Shown: piece by piece, positions 1 to 7,046 of the stretch
Position numbering within the stretch: position 1 is the stretch's first letter
Layout of the letters: each line of letters starts with the position of its first letter
Origin: Kosakonia sp. H02
Lineage (GTDB): Bacteria; Pseudomonadota; Gammaproteobacteria; Enterobacterales; Enterobacteriaceae
Length of the DNA: 64,000 bases
Reading direction: 5' to 3'
NCBI GenBank assembly: GCA_030704225.1
Contig: CP131915.1
Span: 1,984,001-2,048,000, forward strand
Notes under the pieces: model-generated
The model's database searches: none
Told to the model about the DNA's origin: nothing
The model's input: the letters and a program-made list of their open reading frames with translations, nothing else
Program-made: the position numbers and the translations under genes

Positions 1-338
1 CCCATACCGTTGCCGAGCTGTTTAATGCCGTGCGGCGGAACTATTTTCGCCTCTATTTCCACTATATGTATTTCAACATCGCCCGTATCCTGTACCTGCA
101 AGTGGATGTGGTGTTCGGCCTGGTGGTGCTGTTCCCGACGATTGCCGCCGGGGCTATCACTTTCGGTCTGATGCGCCAAATCACTAACGTATTTGAACAG
201 GTGCGCAGTTCGTTCCAGTATTTGATCGCCTCCTGGACGACGCTGGTGGAGCTGATGTCTATCTATAAGCGTTTGCGCAGTTTTGAGCGCGAGCTGGATG
301 GGCACACCATCGAGCCTGTGCCTCATCATCTTGGTTAA
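1..338 (+). CDS. sbmA: Peptide antibiotic transporter SbmA, C-terminal part
   Basis: The window opens inside this gene; the frame starts at base 3 and gives the last ~111 residues up to the TAA at 336-338. The sequence, with a hydrophobic membrane span (around VVFGLVVLFPTIAAGAITFG) and the tail motif ELMSIYKRLRSFE, matches the C-terminus of SbmA, an inner-membrane proton-driven importer of microcins and proline-rich peptides. yaiW follows after 12 bases, the same pairing as in E. coli, where the two are co-transcribed. The N-terminus lies outside the window. Confidence 0.9.
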   Translation, partial: HTVAELFNAVRRNYFRLYFHYMYFNIARILYLQVDVVFGLVVLFPTIAAGAITFGLMRQITNVFEQVRSSFQYLIASWTTLVELMSIYKRLRSFERELDGHTIEPVPHHLG

Positions 339-350
339 CAAAGGAACGTT

Positions 351-1460
351 ATGTTTTTCGTCCCCCGTTTTGGCTGGCTGCTGGCAACCTTGATCCTTGC
401 CGGTTGTAGTGCGCAAGGCCCGTTTTCGCAAAAGGAAACGGAGAAAGAGCAAAAGAAGGAAACGCCGCTGGATGTCGCAAGCGTCGTGCGCCAGAAGATC
501 CCCGCCAGTGTGAAAGACAGGGATGGCTGGGCGCAGGATCTGGCGACCACCTTCAAAAGCCAGAAGCTTGCGCCGACGCTGGAAAACATCTGCTCGGTGC
601 TGGCGGTAGCGCAGCAGGAGTCCAATTACCAGTCGGATCCGGCGGTGCCGGGGTTAAGCAAAATCGCCTGGAAAGAGATCGATAAACGTGCCGAACGGTT
701 GCATATTCCCACGCTGCTGGTGCATACGGCGCTGAAGATCAACTCGCCCAACGGCAAAAGCTACAGCGAGCGGCTGGACCGCGTGAGAACGGAAAAAGAG
801 CTGAGCGCCATTTTCGATGACATGATCGGCATGGTGCCGATGGGGCAAACCCTGTTTGGCTCCTTTAACCCGGTGCGCACTGGCGGGCCAATGCAGGTGA
901 GCATCGCCTTTGCCGAGCAGCACACGGACGGCTATCCGTGGGAAATGAAAGGCACGGTGCGCCAGGAAGTCTTCACCCGCCGGGGCGGGTTGTGGTTCGG
1001 CACGTATCATCTGTTGAACTATCCTGCCAACTACAGCGCGCCAATTTACCGTTTCGCCGATTTTAACGCGGGCTTTTACGCCAGCCGCAACGCCGCTTTT
1101 CAAAATGCCGTCAGCAAGGCGACCGGCGTGAAACTGGCGTTAGATGGCGATCTTATCCTCTACGGCAGCAGTGAAGCGGGTAGCACAGAACGCGCGGTGC
1201 GCAAGCTGGGGCCACAGCTTGCGATGAGCGACAGGGATATTCGCCGCCAGCTTGAGCGGGGCGACAGCGTAAAGTTTGAAGAGACCACACTCTACGATGA
1301 GGTTTATCGTCTGGCGGAGAAACGCAGCGGGAAGCGCCTGCCGAGAGAGATGTTGCCGGGGATTCAGTTAGAAAGCCCGAAGATCACGCGCAACCTGACA
1401 ACAGCCTGGTTTGCAAAGCGCGTCGACGATCGTCGGGCAGCGTGCATGGGGCAACGTTAG
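351..1460 (+). CDS. yaiW: Outer-membrane lipoprotein YaiW
   Basis: 369 residues, close to the usual ~364 for YaiW. The N-terminus is a lipoprotein signal with lipobox LAGC (Cys19), followed by a charged Lys/Glu-rich linker and then the conserved DUF1615 body (for example VRTGGPMQVSIAFAEQH and RRGGLWFGTYHLLNYPA). In E. coli YaiW is a surface-exposed lipoprotein that helps SbmA take up proline-rich peptides, which fits the 12-base spacing to sbmA here. The enzymatic activity, if any, is unknown. Its stop overlaps the stop of convergent yaiY by 4 bases. Confidence 0.93.
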   Translation: MFFVPRFGWLLATLILAGCSAQGPFSQKETEKEQKKETPLDVASVVRQKIPASVKDRDGWAQDLATTFKSQKLAPTLENICSVLAVAQQESNYQSDPAVPGLSKIAWKEIDKRAERLHIPTLLVHTALKINSPNGKSYSERLDRVRTEKELSAIFDDMIGMVPMGQTLFGSFNPVRTGGPMQVSIAFAEQHTDGYPWEMKGTVRQEVFTRRGGLWFGTYHLLNYPANYSAPIYRFADFNAGFYASRNAAFQNAVSKATGVKLALDGDLILYGSSEAGSTERAVRKLGPQLAMSDRDIRRQLERGDSVKFEETTLYDEVYRLAEKRSGKRLPREMLPGIQLESPKITRNLTTAWFAKRVDDRRAACMGQR

Positions 1461-1765
1461 CGCGAATGATGCCGACGCCAGCGTAAAACGAGAATGATGA
1501 CGCCTAACAATGCGCTTCCGGCGATAAACGGCACAAGACCGAAAATAGTGCCTACGCCCATCCCCATTTCAACGTGGGGACGCGTTGCGTCCTGCGCTTG
1601 CATCAGGTGTTCAAACACGCCTGGGGCGTGCACCAGCAGGTTAAGCAACTGCGCGCCTGCCCAGAAGCAAAGCAGCACAAAGACAGCGTAAGCAATATTA
1701 CCCGGTCTGGAGGTGTCACGTTTTTTCGCGCCCTTAAAGGGTTTTGAGAGGGTAAAATCAGCCAT
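1457..1765 (-). CDS. yaiY: DUF2755 inner-membrane protein YaiY
   Basis: 102 residues starting MADFTLSKPF, the family start; an upstream in-frame ATG at 1792 would add nine unconserved residues. Two hydrophobic segments (about residues 28-48 and 73-96) with a basic tail RWRRHHSR suggest a small two-span inner-membrane protein. Function is not known. It is transcribed toward yaiW and diverges from yaiZ. Confidence 0.9.
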   Translation of the reverse strand: MADFTLSKPFKGAKKRDTSRPGNIAYAVFVLLCFWAGAQLLNLLVHAPGVFEHLMQAQDATRPHVEMGMGVGTIFGLVPFIAGSALLGVIILVLRWRRHHSR

Positions 1766-2032
1766 AAGACCTCCGGTACTCGTTACTTTCAAACGCTCAA
1801 ATAAAATGGGCTCAGAGCCGTAACTCCCGGTTAGTTTGGCACCAGTCCTGGTTTGTCAACATCAGAATGGTGATAATTTCAGACCGGGAATGATCCCAGG
1901 CGATCAATTTTTGTTTGGGCTCACATTTTTGTAACGTTTTAATTACTCTCGTAACATTTCAGATTTACCGCATACGCCACAGACCCAAATGTTGGGCTGT
2001 GCGATGATGCGGTTTTAACTGCCGGAGTTGTC
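1766..2032. promoter_or_regulatory. Divergent yaiY/yaiZ intergenic region
   Basis: 267 bases between divergent starts, AT-rich in the middle. It must hold both promoters. The only structure seen is a short hairpin, CCCAA/TTGGG, at 1984-1996 in the probable yaiZ leader, and two GTAAC direct repeats near 1931 and 1951. No known operator was recognised. Confidence 0.4.
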
Positions 2033-2269
2033 ATGAAGCTGCCTGAGAAAATTCGCCGTGACTGGCACTATTATGCTTTTGCGATTGGGTTGATTTTTAT
2101 TCTGAACGGCGTGGTGGGTCTGCTGGGGTTTGAAGCCAGGGGCTGGCAAACCTATGCGGTGGGGCTGGTGACGTGGGTGATCAGCTTTTGGTTCGCCGGG
2201 CTGATTATCCGCCGCCGCCCGACTGAAGAGGAGACGGCAGATAAGCCCATGAATAACGGTGAGAAGTAA
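2033..2269 (+). CDS. yaiZ: DUF2754 inner-membrane protein YaiZ
   Basis: 78 residues, nearly identical in its core to E. coli YaiZ (MKLPEKIRRDWHYYAFAIG), about eight residues longer at the C-terminus. Two hydrophobic spans (about 14-34 and 42-62) flanked by basic residues IIRRR indicate a small inner-membrane protein of unknown function. Only three bases separate its stop from the stop of convergent ddlA. Confidence 0.9.
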   Translation: MKLPEKIRRDWHYYAFAIGLIFILNGVVGLLGFEARGWQTYAVGLVTWVISFWFAGLIIRRRPTEEETADKPMNNGEK

Positions 2270-2272
2270 TGT

Positions 2273-3373
2273 TTAACCGTTAACGGATAGTTTCAGCGCC
2301 CTGTTCGCCTGATGGCGTTCAAGCGCCAGCTCAATCAGGCGAGTGATAAGCTCTGTATAGCCGATGCCGCTCGCCTGCCACAGTTTCGGGTACATGCTGA
2401 TATTGGTAAAACCCGGCAGGGTGTTGATCTCATTAATCACCACTTCATTTTCCGGCGTCAGGAACACATCTACGCGCGCCATCCCTTCACAGCCTAAGGT
2501 CTGATACGCCTGCACCGCGATGTTGCGGATTTTGTCATTCACTTCTGCGCTTAATGCCGCCGGCACCACCACTTTTGCGCCGTTATCATCAATGTATTTG
2601 GTGTCGTAGGCGTAAAACTCGCTGTTCAGCACAATCTCGCCGCAGGTGCTGGCTTGCGGATGGTCATTGCCGAGCACCGCGCATTCGATCTCGCGCCCGT
2701 TGATGCCTTTTTCCACCACTACTTTTTTGTCGAACTCAAACGCCAGGCGCACCGCCTCAAGGTATTGCGCTTCGTTGTTCACTTTGCTGACGCCAACGGA
2801 TGAGCCCTGATTGGCCGGTTTGACGAACAGCGGCAGGCCAAGCTGAGCCTCAATTTCGCTAAAGGTTACTTTTTCGCGGTTGGCGCGCGTCAGGGTGATA
2901 AACGGCGCAATCGCCAGCCCGGCATCGCGCAGCAGGCGTTTGGTGACGTCTTTATCCATGCAGGCGGCGGAAGCGAGAACATCGGATCCGACAAACGGTA
3001 GGTTCGCCAGGCGCAGCATGCCTTGCAGCGTGCCATCTTCGCCGAGCGTGCCGTGGACAATCGGGAAAATCACATCGACATTTGGCAGCGGGGTGCTGTT
3101 CTCTGCCTGAATCAGTTGCTGGCGTTGCACGCCCGGAACCAGCGCGACGCTGTTATCGGAAGGGTTAAGCGCGATGTGCGCCGGATCGCTGGCGTTAAGC
3201 AGGTAATTATTCGCATCGCTGATGTGCCACTGCCCCTGTTTATCGATCCCCAGCAGTACCACCTCAAAGCGCGATTTATCCATCGCATCGACGATATTTT
3301 TCGCCGACTGTAACGACACTTCATGCTCCGCCGATTTGCCGCCAAAGACGACGCCTACCCGCAGTTTTGCCAT
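2273..3373 (-). CDS. ddlA: D-alanine--D-alanine ligase A
   Basis: 366 residues. Joins two D-Ala with ATP hydrolysis to make the dipeptide for UDP-MurNAc-pentapeptide in the cytoplasm. The glycine-rich start VVFGGKSAEHEVSLQSAKN, the ATP-grasp core (PLFVKPANQGSSVGVSKV) and the metal-binding C-terminal motif EINTLPGFTNISMYP are all present and intact. ATG at 3373 (MAKLRVG) was chosen because it matches the family start; an in-frame GTG lies four codons upstream at 3385. A second ligase (ddlB, in the mra cluster) is expected outside the window. Confidence 0.96.
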   Translation of the reverse strand: MAKLRVGVVFGGKSAEHEVSLQSAKNIVDAMDKSRFEVVLLGIDKQGQWHISDANNYLLNASDPAHIALNPSDNSVALVPGVQRQQLIQAENSTPLPNVDVIFPIVHGTLGEDGTLQGMLRLANLPFVGSDVLASAACMDKDVTKRLLRDAGLAIAPFITLTRANREKVTFSEIEAQLGLPLFVKPANQGSSVGVSKVNNEAQYLEAVRLAFEFDKKVVVEKGINGREIECAVLGNDHPQASTCGEIVLNSEFYAYDTKYIDDNGAKVVVPAALSAEVNDKIRNIAVQAYQTLGCEGMARVDVFLTPENEVVINEINTLPGFTNISMYPKLWQASGIGYTELITRLIELALERHQANRALKLSVNG

Positions 3374-3479
3374 TTCTACGTTCACTCACACTGAAATCAG
3401 AAAGGCCTTACCATAGCACGTCAAAACGCACGATTCGCGACCTTCTGCCATAATGTTTTCATCACGCAGAGGAGGAGAG

Positions 3480-4163
3480 GTGAGAGGGAAAAGCCTGATT
3501 GTTATTGGCGTTCTGTTAGCGGGGAGTTATGCGGCTTACCGCTATTTGCCGTCATATTACAACCCGTTTGCACCACTGCAACTGAGCGATCCGCCGGGGC
3601 GCATTACCCAATTCAAACTGCGGCGCTTAACGCCTGAAAACTGTGCGGCACTGCTGAAACAGGCCGGGCAACAGCGGCTGATTTCTGCCGTGCCGGTGGC
3701 CAATAGCGGCGGCGATTGCCCCCTTACGGACGTCGTGCGGGTGCGGGATTTCGGCCCGGTGAAGCTGAGCAGTAGCTTTCTGGCGAGCTGCCCGCTGGCG
3801 CTCAGTTCAGCGCTTTTTGTTGAGCAGCAGGCAAGGCCGCTAAGTGAAAAGATGATGGGCAGCGCGTTAACGCGCATCGATCATTTAGGCAGTTACGCCT
3901 GCCGCAATATTTATAACCGGGCAGATGCCCGGCGCAGTGAACATGCCAGCGCCGAAGCGCTTGATATCAGCGGCTTTCGGCTGGCTAACGGCGAGCAGAT
4001 AACGGTGCTGCGCGGCTGGCGGCAGGCACGGACGCAACCGTGGCTACGCGCGATGCTTAGCGCCAGTTGCGGCTACTATGGAAACGGCCTTGGGCCGGAG
4101 TATAACGCCGCGCACGCCAACCATTTTCACCTTGGCATGCGCGGGTTTGGCCTCTGCCGCTAA
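3480..4163 (+). CDS. Extensin-like family protein (peptidase M15-like fold)
   Basis: 227 residues from a GTG preceded by AGGAGG (3470-3475); an ATG at 3453 has no ribosome binding site. One N-terminal hydrophobic span (LIVIGVLLAGSYAAY) is a signal anchor, so the body is probably periplasmic. The C-terminal half carries EHASAEALDISGF and HANHFHLG (H155, D162, H212/H215/H217 from the GTG), the conserved residues of the extensin_2 family (PF06904), which resemble the zinc ligands of M15/LAS peptidases; a cell-wall role is inferred. Four or more Cys suggest disulfides. E. coli K-12 has no homologue at this place. It precedes the MFS gene by 170 bases. Confidence 0.75.
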   Translation: MRGKSLIVIGVLLAGSYAAYRYLPSYYNPFAPLQLSDPPGRITQFKLRRLTPENCAALLKQAGQQRLISAVPVANSGGDCPLTDVVRVRDFGPVKLSSSFLASCPLALSSALFVEQQARPLSEKMMGSALTRIDHLGSYACRNIYNRADARRSEHASAEALDISGFRLANGEQITVLRGWRQARTQPWLRAMLSASCGYYGNGLGPEYNAAHANHFHLGMRGFGLCR

Positions 4164-4333
4164 GCATAAATCACTGAGCATTTTGAGATTTTTCCACGCC
4201 ATTGATGGCGACAAACGAGACCGGAAAGATAAAACACCAAAGTTGCGCGAAGCGCATATCTGGTAACTCATCGCTGGCGCAAACTTGTTACTCTGTGCGC
4301 CGTTTGCCAAAACCTTAATAACTACGCGTATTT

Positions 4334-5530
4334 ATGGAATCCTGGAAGGTCAATCTTATCTCGGTGTGGTTCGGGTGTTTTTTTACCGGGCTTGCCATCA
4401 GCCAAATTCTGCCGTTCTTGCCGCTGTATGTCGCGCAACTGGGCGTCACTTCTCACGAAGCGCTGTCGATGTGGTCGGGCTTAACCTTCAGCATCACGTT
4501 CCTTGTTTCGGCCATCGTTTCGCCGATGTGGGGCAGCCTGGCGGATCGCAAAGGGCGCAAGCTGATGCTGCTGCGCGCCTCCCTCGGCATGGCGATCGCC
4601 ATTCTGTTGCAGGCTTTCGCCACCAACATCTGGCAGTTGTTGATCCTGCGCGGTGTGATGGGGCTGACCTCGGGTTATATCCCCAATGCGATGGCGCTGG
4701 TGGCCTCGCAGGTGCCGCGCGAGCGCAGCGGCTGGGCGCTAAGCACACTGTCGACGGCACAAATCAGCGGCGTGATTGGCGGCCCGCTAATGGGCGGTTT
4801 TCTCGCAGACCATTTAGGTTTGCGCATGGTGTTTATCATCACCGCGCTGTTGCTGATAGTGAGCTTCCTGGTGACGCTGTTTTTGATCAAAGAAGGGGGC
4901 AGGCCGAAGGTGAAAAAGGGCGAGCGGCTGAGTGGCAAAGCGGTGTTCTCCACACTTCCTTACCCGGCGCTGGTCATCAGCCTGTTTGTGACCACCATGG
5001 TCATTCAGCTCTGTAATGGATCGGTGGGGCCGATTCTGGCGCTGTTTATTCAGTCGTTATCTCCCGATACCGCCAACATTGCATTTCTCAGCGGGCTTAT
5101 CGCCTCGGTACCGGGGATGTCAGCGCTGATCTCTGCGCCACGGCTGGGGAAACTCGGCGATCGCATCGGGACGTCGCGCATTTTAATGGCGACGCTGGCC
5201 TGTGCGGTGGTGCTGTTTTTTGCCATGTCGTTCGTCACTTCTCCACTGCAACTCGGTATTTTGCGTTTCCTGCTGGGCTTTGCCGATGGCGCAATGCTGC
5301 CCGCGGTACAAACTCTGTTGCTGAAGTACTCCAGCGATCAGGTCACCGGGCGCATCTTTGGTTATAACCAGTCCTTTATGTACCTCGGCAACGTTGCGGG
5401 CCCGCTAATGGGCGCGACGGTATCGGCGATGGCGGGCTTTCGCTGGGTATTTGTTGCCACAGCGATCGTCGTCTTGATTAACCTTTGGCAACTGGTGCTG
5501 GCATTTCGCCGCGTGGAGCAAAAAAGATAA
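4334..5530 (+). CDS. MFS drug/solute exporter, MdtG-like
   Basis: 398 residues with 12 hydrophobic spans and the MFS loop signature WGSLADRKGRKLMLLR between spans 2 and 3. The N-terminal half (GCFFTG, PFLPLYVAQLGVT, MWSGLTFSITFL, PNAMALVASQVPR) closely resembles MdtG (YceE), an inner-membrane proton antiporter linked to fosfomycin and deoxycholate resistance in E. coli. It is too divergent to be the mdtG orthologue with certainty, so no symbol is given. No good Shine-Dalgarno precedes the ATG. It sits alone between the extensin-like gene and iraP; E. coli has no MFS gene here. Confidence 0.75.
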   Translation: MESWKVNLISVWFGCFFTGLAISQILPFLPLYVAQLGVTSHEALSMWSGLTFSITFLVSAIVSPMWGSLADRKGRKLMLLRASLGMAIAILLQAFATNIWQLLILRGVMGLTSGYIPNAMALVASQVPRERSGWALSTLSTAQISGVIGGPLMGGFLADHLGLRMVFIITALLLIVSFLVTLFLIKEGGRPKVKKGERLSGKAVFSTLPYPALVISLFVTTMVIQLCNGSVGPILALFIQSLSPDTANIAFLSGLIASVPGMSALISAPRLGKLGDRIGTSRILMATLACAVVLFFAMSFVTSPLQLGILRFLLGFADGAMLPAVQTLLLKYSSDQVTGRIFGYNQSFMYLGNVAGPLMGATVSAMAGFRWVFVATAIVVLINLWQLVLAFRRVEQKR

Positions 5531-5601
5531 AAACTGGCCGGAAATACCTTTTTCGGCCCTTACATAATAATTTCCTATATAAACTAACCGCTTCGTTATC
5601 G

Positions 5602-5651
5602 CTATTTTGAGAATGACCTTACTGGCATTGTGAATTAATTCTCAAAAATAG
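5602..5651. repeat. Inverted repeat upstream of iraP
   Basis: Left arm CTATTTTGAGAAT (5602-5614) pairs with right arm ATTCTCAAAAATAG (5638-5651), with one extra A bulged in the right arm and a 23-base spacer. It lies 70 bases before the iraP start, in the promoter or leader. No T-tract follows, so it is not a simple terminator. Confidence 0.55.
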
Positions 5652-5721
5652 TAGATGCACCCGCTTTGCAACAACAACGTCGAATGATAACTTCATGCAA
5701 CACCCCATAAGGAAATAGAAC

Positions 5722-5982
5722 ATGAAAAATCTCATCGCTGAGTTATTGGTTAAGCTTGCGGAAAAAGAAGAAGAGTCAAAAGAACTGGTTGCACAGGTTG
5801 AGGCCCTGGAAATTGTCGTGACTGCACTGCTGCGTCGTATGGCAGCCCCGGAGCAGCAAGCGTTAGTTAAGAGCATTGAAGGCGCGCTGAACGAAGTCCA
5901 TCCGGGCGATCAGGTCTCACATCAGGACACGGAGCTTTTGCGACAATACATAAAAAAGCTTTTACTGCACCCGCGTAGCTGA
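5722..5982 (+). CDS. iraP: Anti-adaptor protein IraP (stabilises RpoS)
   Basis: 86 residues, same length as E. coli IraP and near-identical at the N-terminus (MKNLIAELL.KLA.KEEESKEL). In E. coli IraP binds the adaptor RssB and blocks delivery of RpoS to ClpXP, mainly during phosphate starvation and ppGpp increase. The first ~45 residues have coiled-coil character, as known for the family. A good Shine-Dalgarno (AAGGAA) precedes the ATG. Its position beside phoA and psiF is conserved. Confidence 0.93.
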   Translation: MKNLIAELLVKLAEKEEESKELVAQVEALEIVVTALLRRMAAPEQQALVKSIEGALNEVHPGDQVSHQDTELLRQYIKKLLLHPRS

Positions 5983-6003
5983 CACCTTGTTGGCCTGAAC
6001 GGG

Positions 6004-6037
6004 CTGTCATCTCACTGACATCTGCACTGCCTATAGT
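6004..6037 (+). promoter_or_regulatory. Pho box and -10 of the phoA promoter
   Basis: CTGTCATCTCACTGACAT (6004-6021) is a two-half-site PhoB box (7-4-7) and TATAGT (6032-6037) is the -10. The spacing equals that of the E. coli phoA promoter. It is intact although the gene it serves is broken. Confidence 0.85.
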
Positions 6038-6084
6038 CGCTCTGTTTTATTTTCTTTAAGTATTTGTACACGGAGAATATTACA

Positions 6085-6466
6085 GTGAAACAGAGCGCAT
6101 TATACCTCGCCTTATTACCGGTGTTATTTTCGCCAGCTATTTATGCTGAAACTTCTGATGTCCAGGTGCTTGAAAATCACGCCGCTCATGGTGATATTTC
6201 CACCCCTGGCGGTGCCCGTCGTTTGAGTGGCGACCAGACTGCCGCTCTGCGCGATTCTCTGAATGATAAGCCCGCAAAAAATATTATTTTGTTGATTGGC
6301 GACGGCATGGGTGATTCCGAAATAACCGCCGCGCGCAACTACGTCGAAGGTGCCGGTGGCTACTTTAAAGGCATCGACTCGGCCGCTCCATGCGGGCAAC
6401 GTGGTGGGGCTGACGGATCAGACCGATCTGTTCTACACCATGAGAGCGGCGCTGAACCTGAAGTGA
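6085..6466 (+). pseudogene. phoA: Alkaline phosphatase remnant with large internal deletion
   Basis: GTG start at 6085 with GGAG upstream, as in E. coli. The first ~99 residues follow PhoA: signal peptide ending at IYA, then DKPAKNIILLIGDGMGDSEI, including the first metal-ligand Asp of the family. Between 6379 and 6389 the sequence jumps to the last codons of phoA, read in another frame: HAGNVVGLTDQTDLFYTMRA up to the TGA at 6464-6466. A normal PhoA is about 471 residues, so roughly 340 codons are lost, including the catalytic Ser and most zinc ligands. Translation from the start runs out of frame to a TAA at 6481-6483 and would give a 132-residue product without activity. The cells should lack this enzyme unless a second phosphatase exists elsewhere. 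Confidence 0.9.
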
Positions 6467-6472
6467 TCGCTG

Positions 6473-6507
6473 CCCGGTGGTAAATCTTTGCCACCGGGTG
6501 GTTTTTT
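6473..6507 (+). terminator. Rho-independent terminator after phoA remnant
   Basis: Perfect 8-bp stem CCCGGTGG (6473-6480) / CCACCGGG (6491-6498), 10-base loop, followed by TGG and six T. It separates the phoA remnant from psiF. Confidence 0.85.
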
Positions 6508-6556
6508 CATCAATTAGGACCATCCTTAAAGGGTTCATTGACAGAAGGATGGCACG

Positions 6557-6877
6557 ATGAAAATAACATTCCTGGTTACCCTCATCTTCGGTCTGCTGTT
6601 TGTCACCGCGCTGGGCGCCGCTGAAAAAACACTGACCCCGCAACAACAACGTATGACCCTCTGCAACCAACAGGCCACGGCGCAAACCCTCGCGGGGGAT
6701 GCCCGCAAGCACTATATGCGTGACTGCCTGAAAAACACCAAAACCGAGCCGGGGCAAAAGAGCTTGTCTCCGCAGCAGCAGCGCATGCGCGAATGTAATG
6801 CCCAGGCAACCCAGCAGTCCCTGAAAGGGGAAGATCGCAGTAAATTCATGAGCGCCTGCCTGAAAAAACAGCCGTAA
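6557..6877 (+). CDS. psiF: Phosphate starvation-inducible protein PsiF
   Basis: 106 residues with a cleavable-looking signal peptide (ILIFGLLFVTALGAAEK region) and two tandem PsiF repeats of about 35 residues, each starting LxPQQQRM and holding two Cys (C..QAT and ..CLK), suggesting a small disulfide-linked periplasmic protein. Its biochemical role is unknown. In E. coli it is induced with phoA; here a terminator lies between the two, and no separate Pho box was found in the 50-base gap. A hairpin GGGCGC/GCGCCC (6889-6906) follows the gene. Confidence 0.92.
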   Translation: MKITFLVTLIFGLLFVTALGAAEKTLTPQQQRMTLCNQQATAQTLAGDARKHYMRDCLKNTKTEPGQKSLSPQQQRMRECNAQATQQSLKGEDRSKFMSACLKKQP

Positions 6878-7046
6878 TTCAATCACGTGGGCGCGGGTAT
6901 GCGCCCCTGTTCCTCCCGCTTTGTTGCTCCTCGCTTAATCTCTGCCAGGCTTAATTTGTGAGCTACGTTAACTTTTTCTTTTTCTTTGCGGTTGTACGCC
7001 GCCTGGCGTTACGCCCGTTTTGCCACACCAATACGGGAGCAAAATT

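Noticed and set aside
4285..5016. Open frame overlapping the MFS gene in another frame
   Set aside because: The MFS frame has twelve spans and family motifs; the overlapping frame has none.
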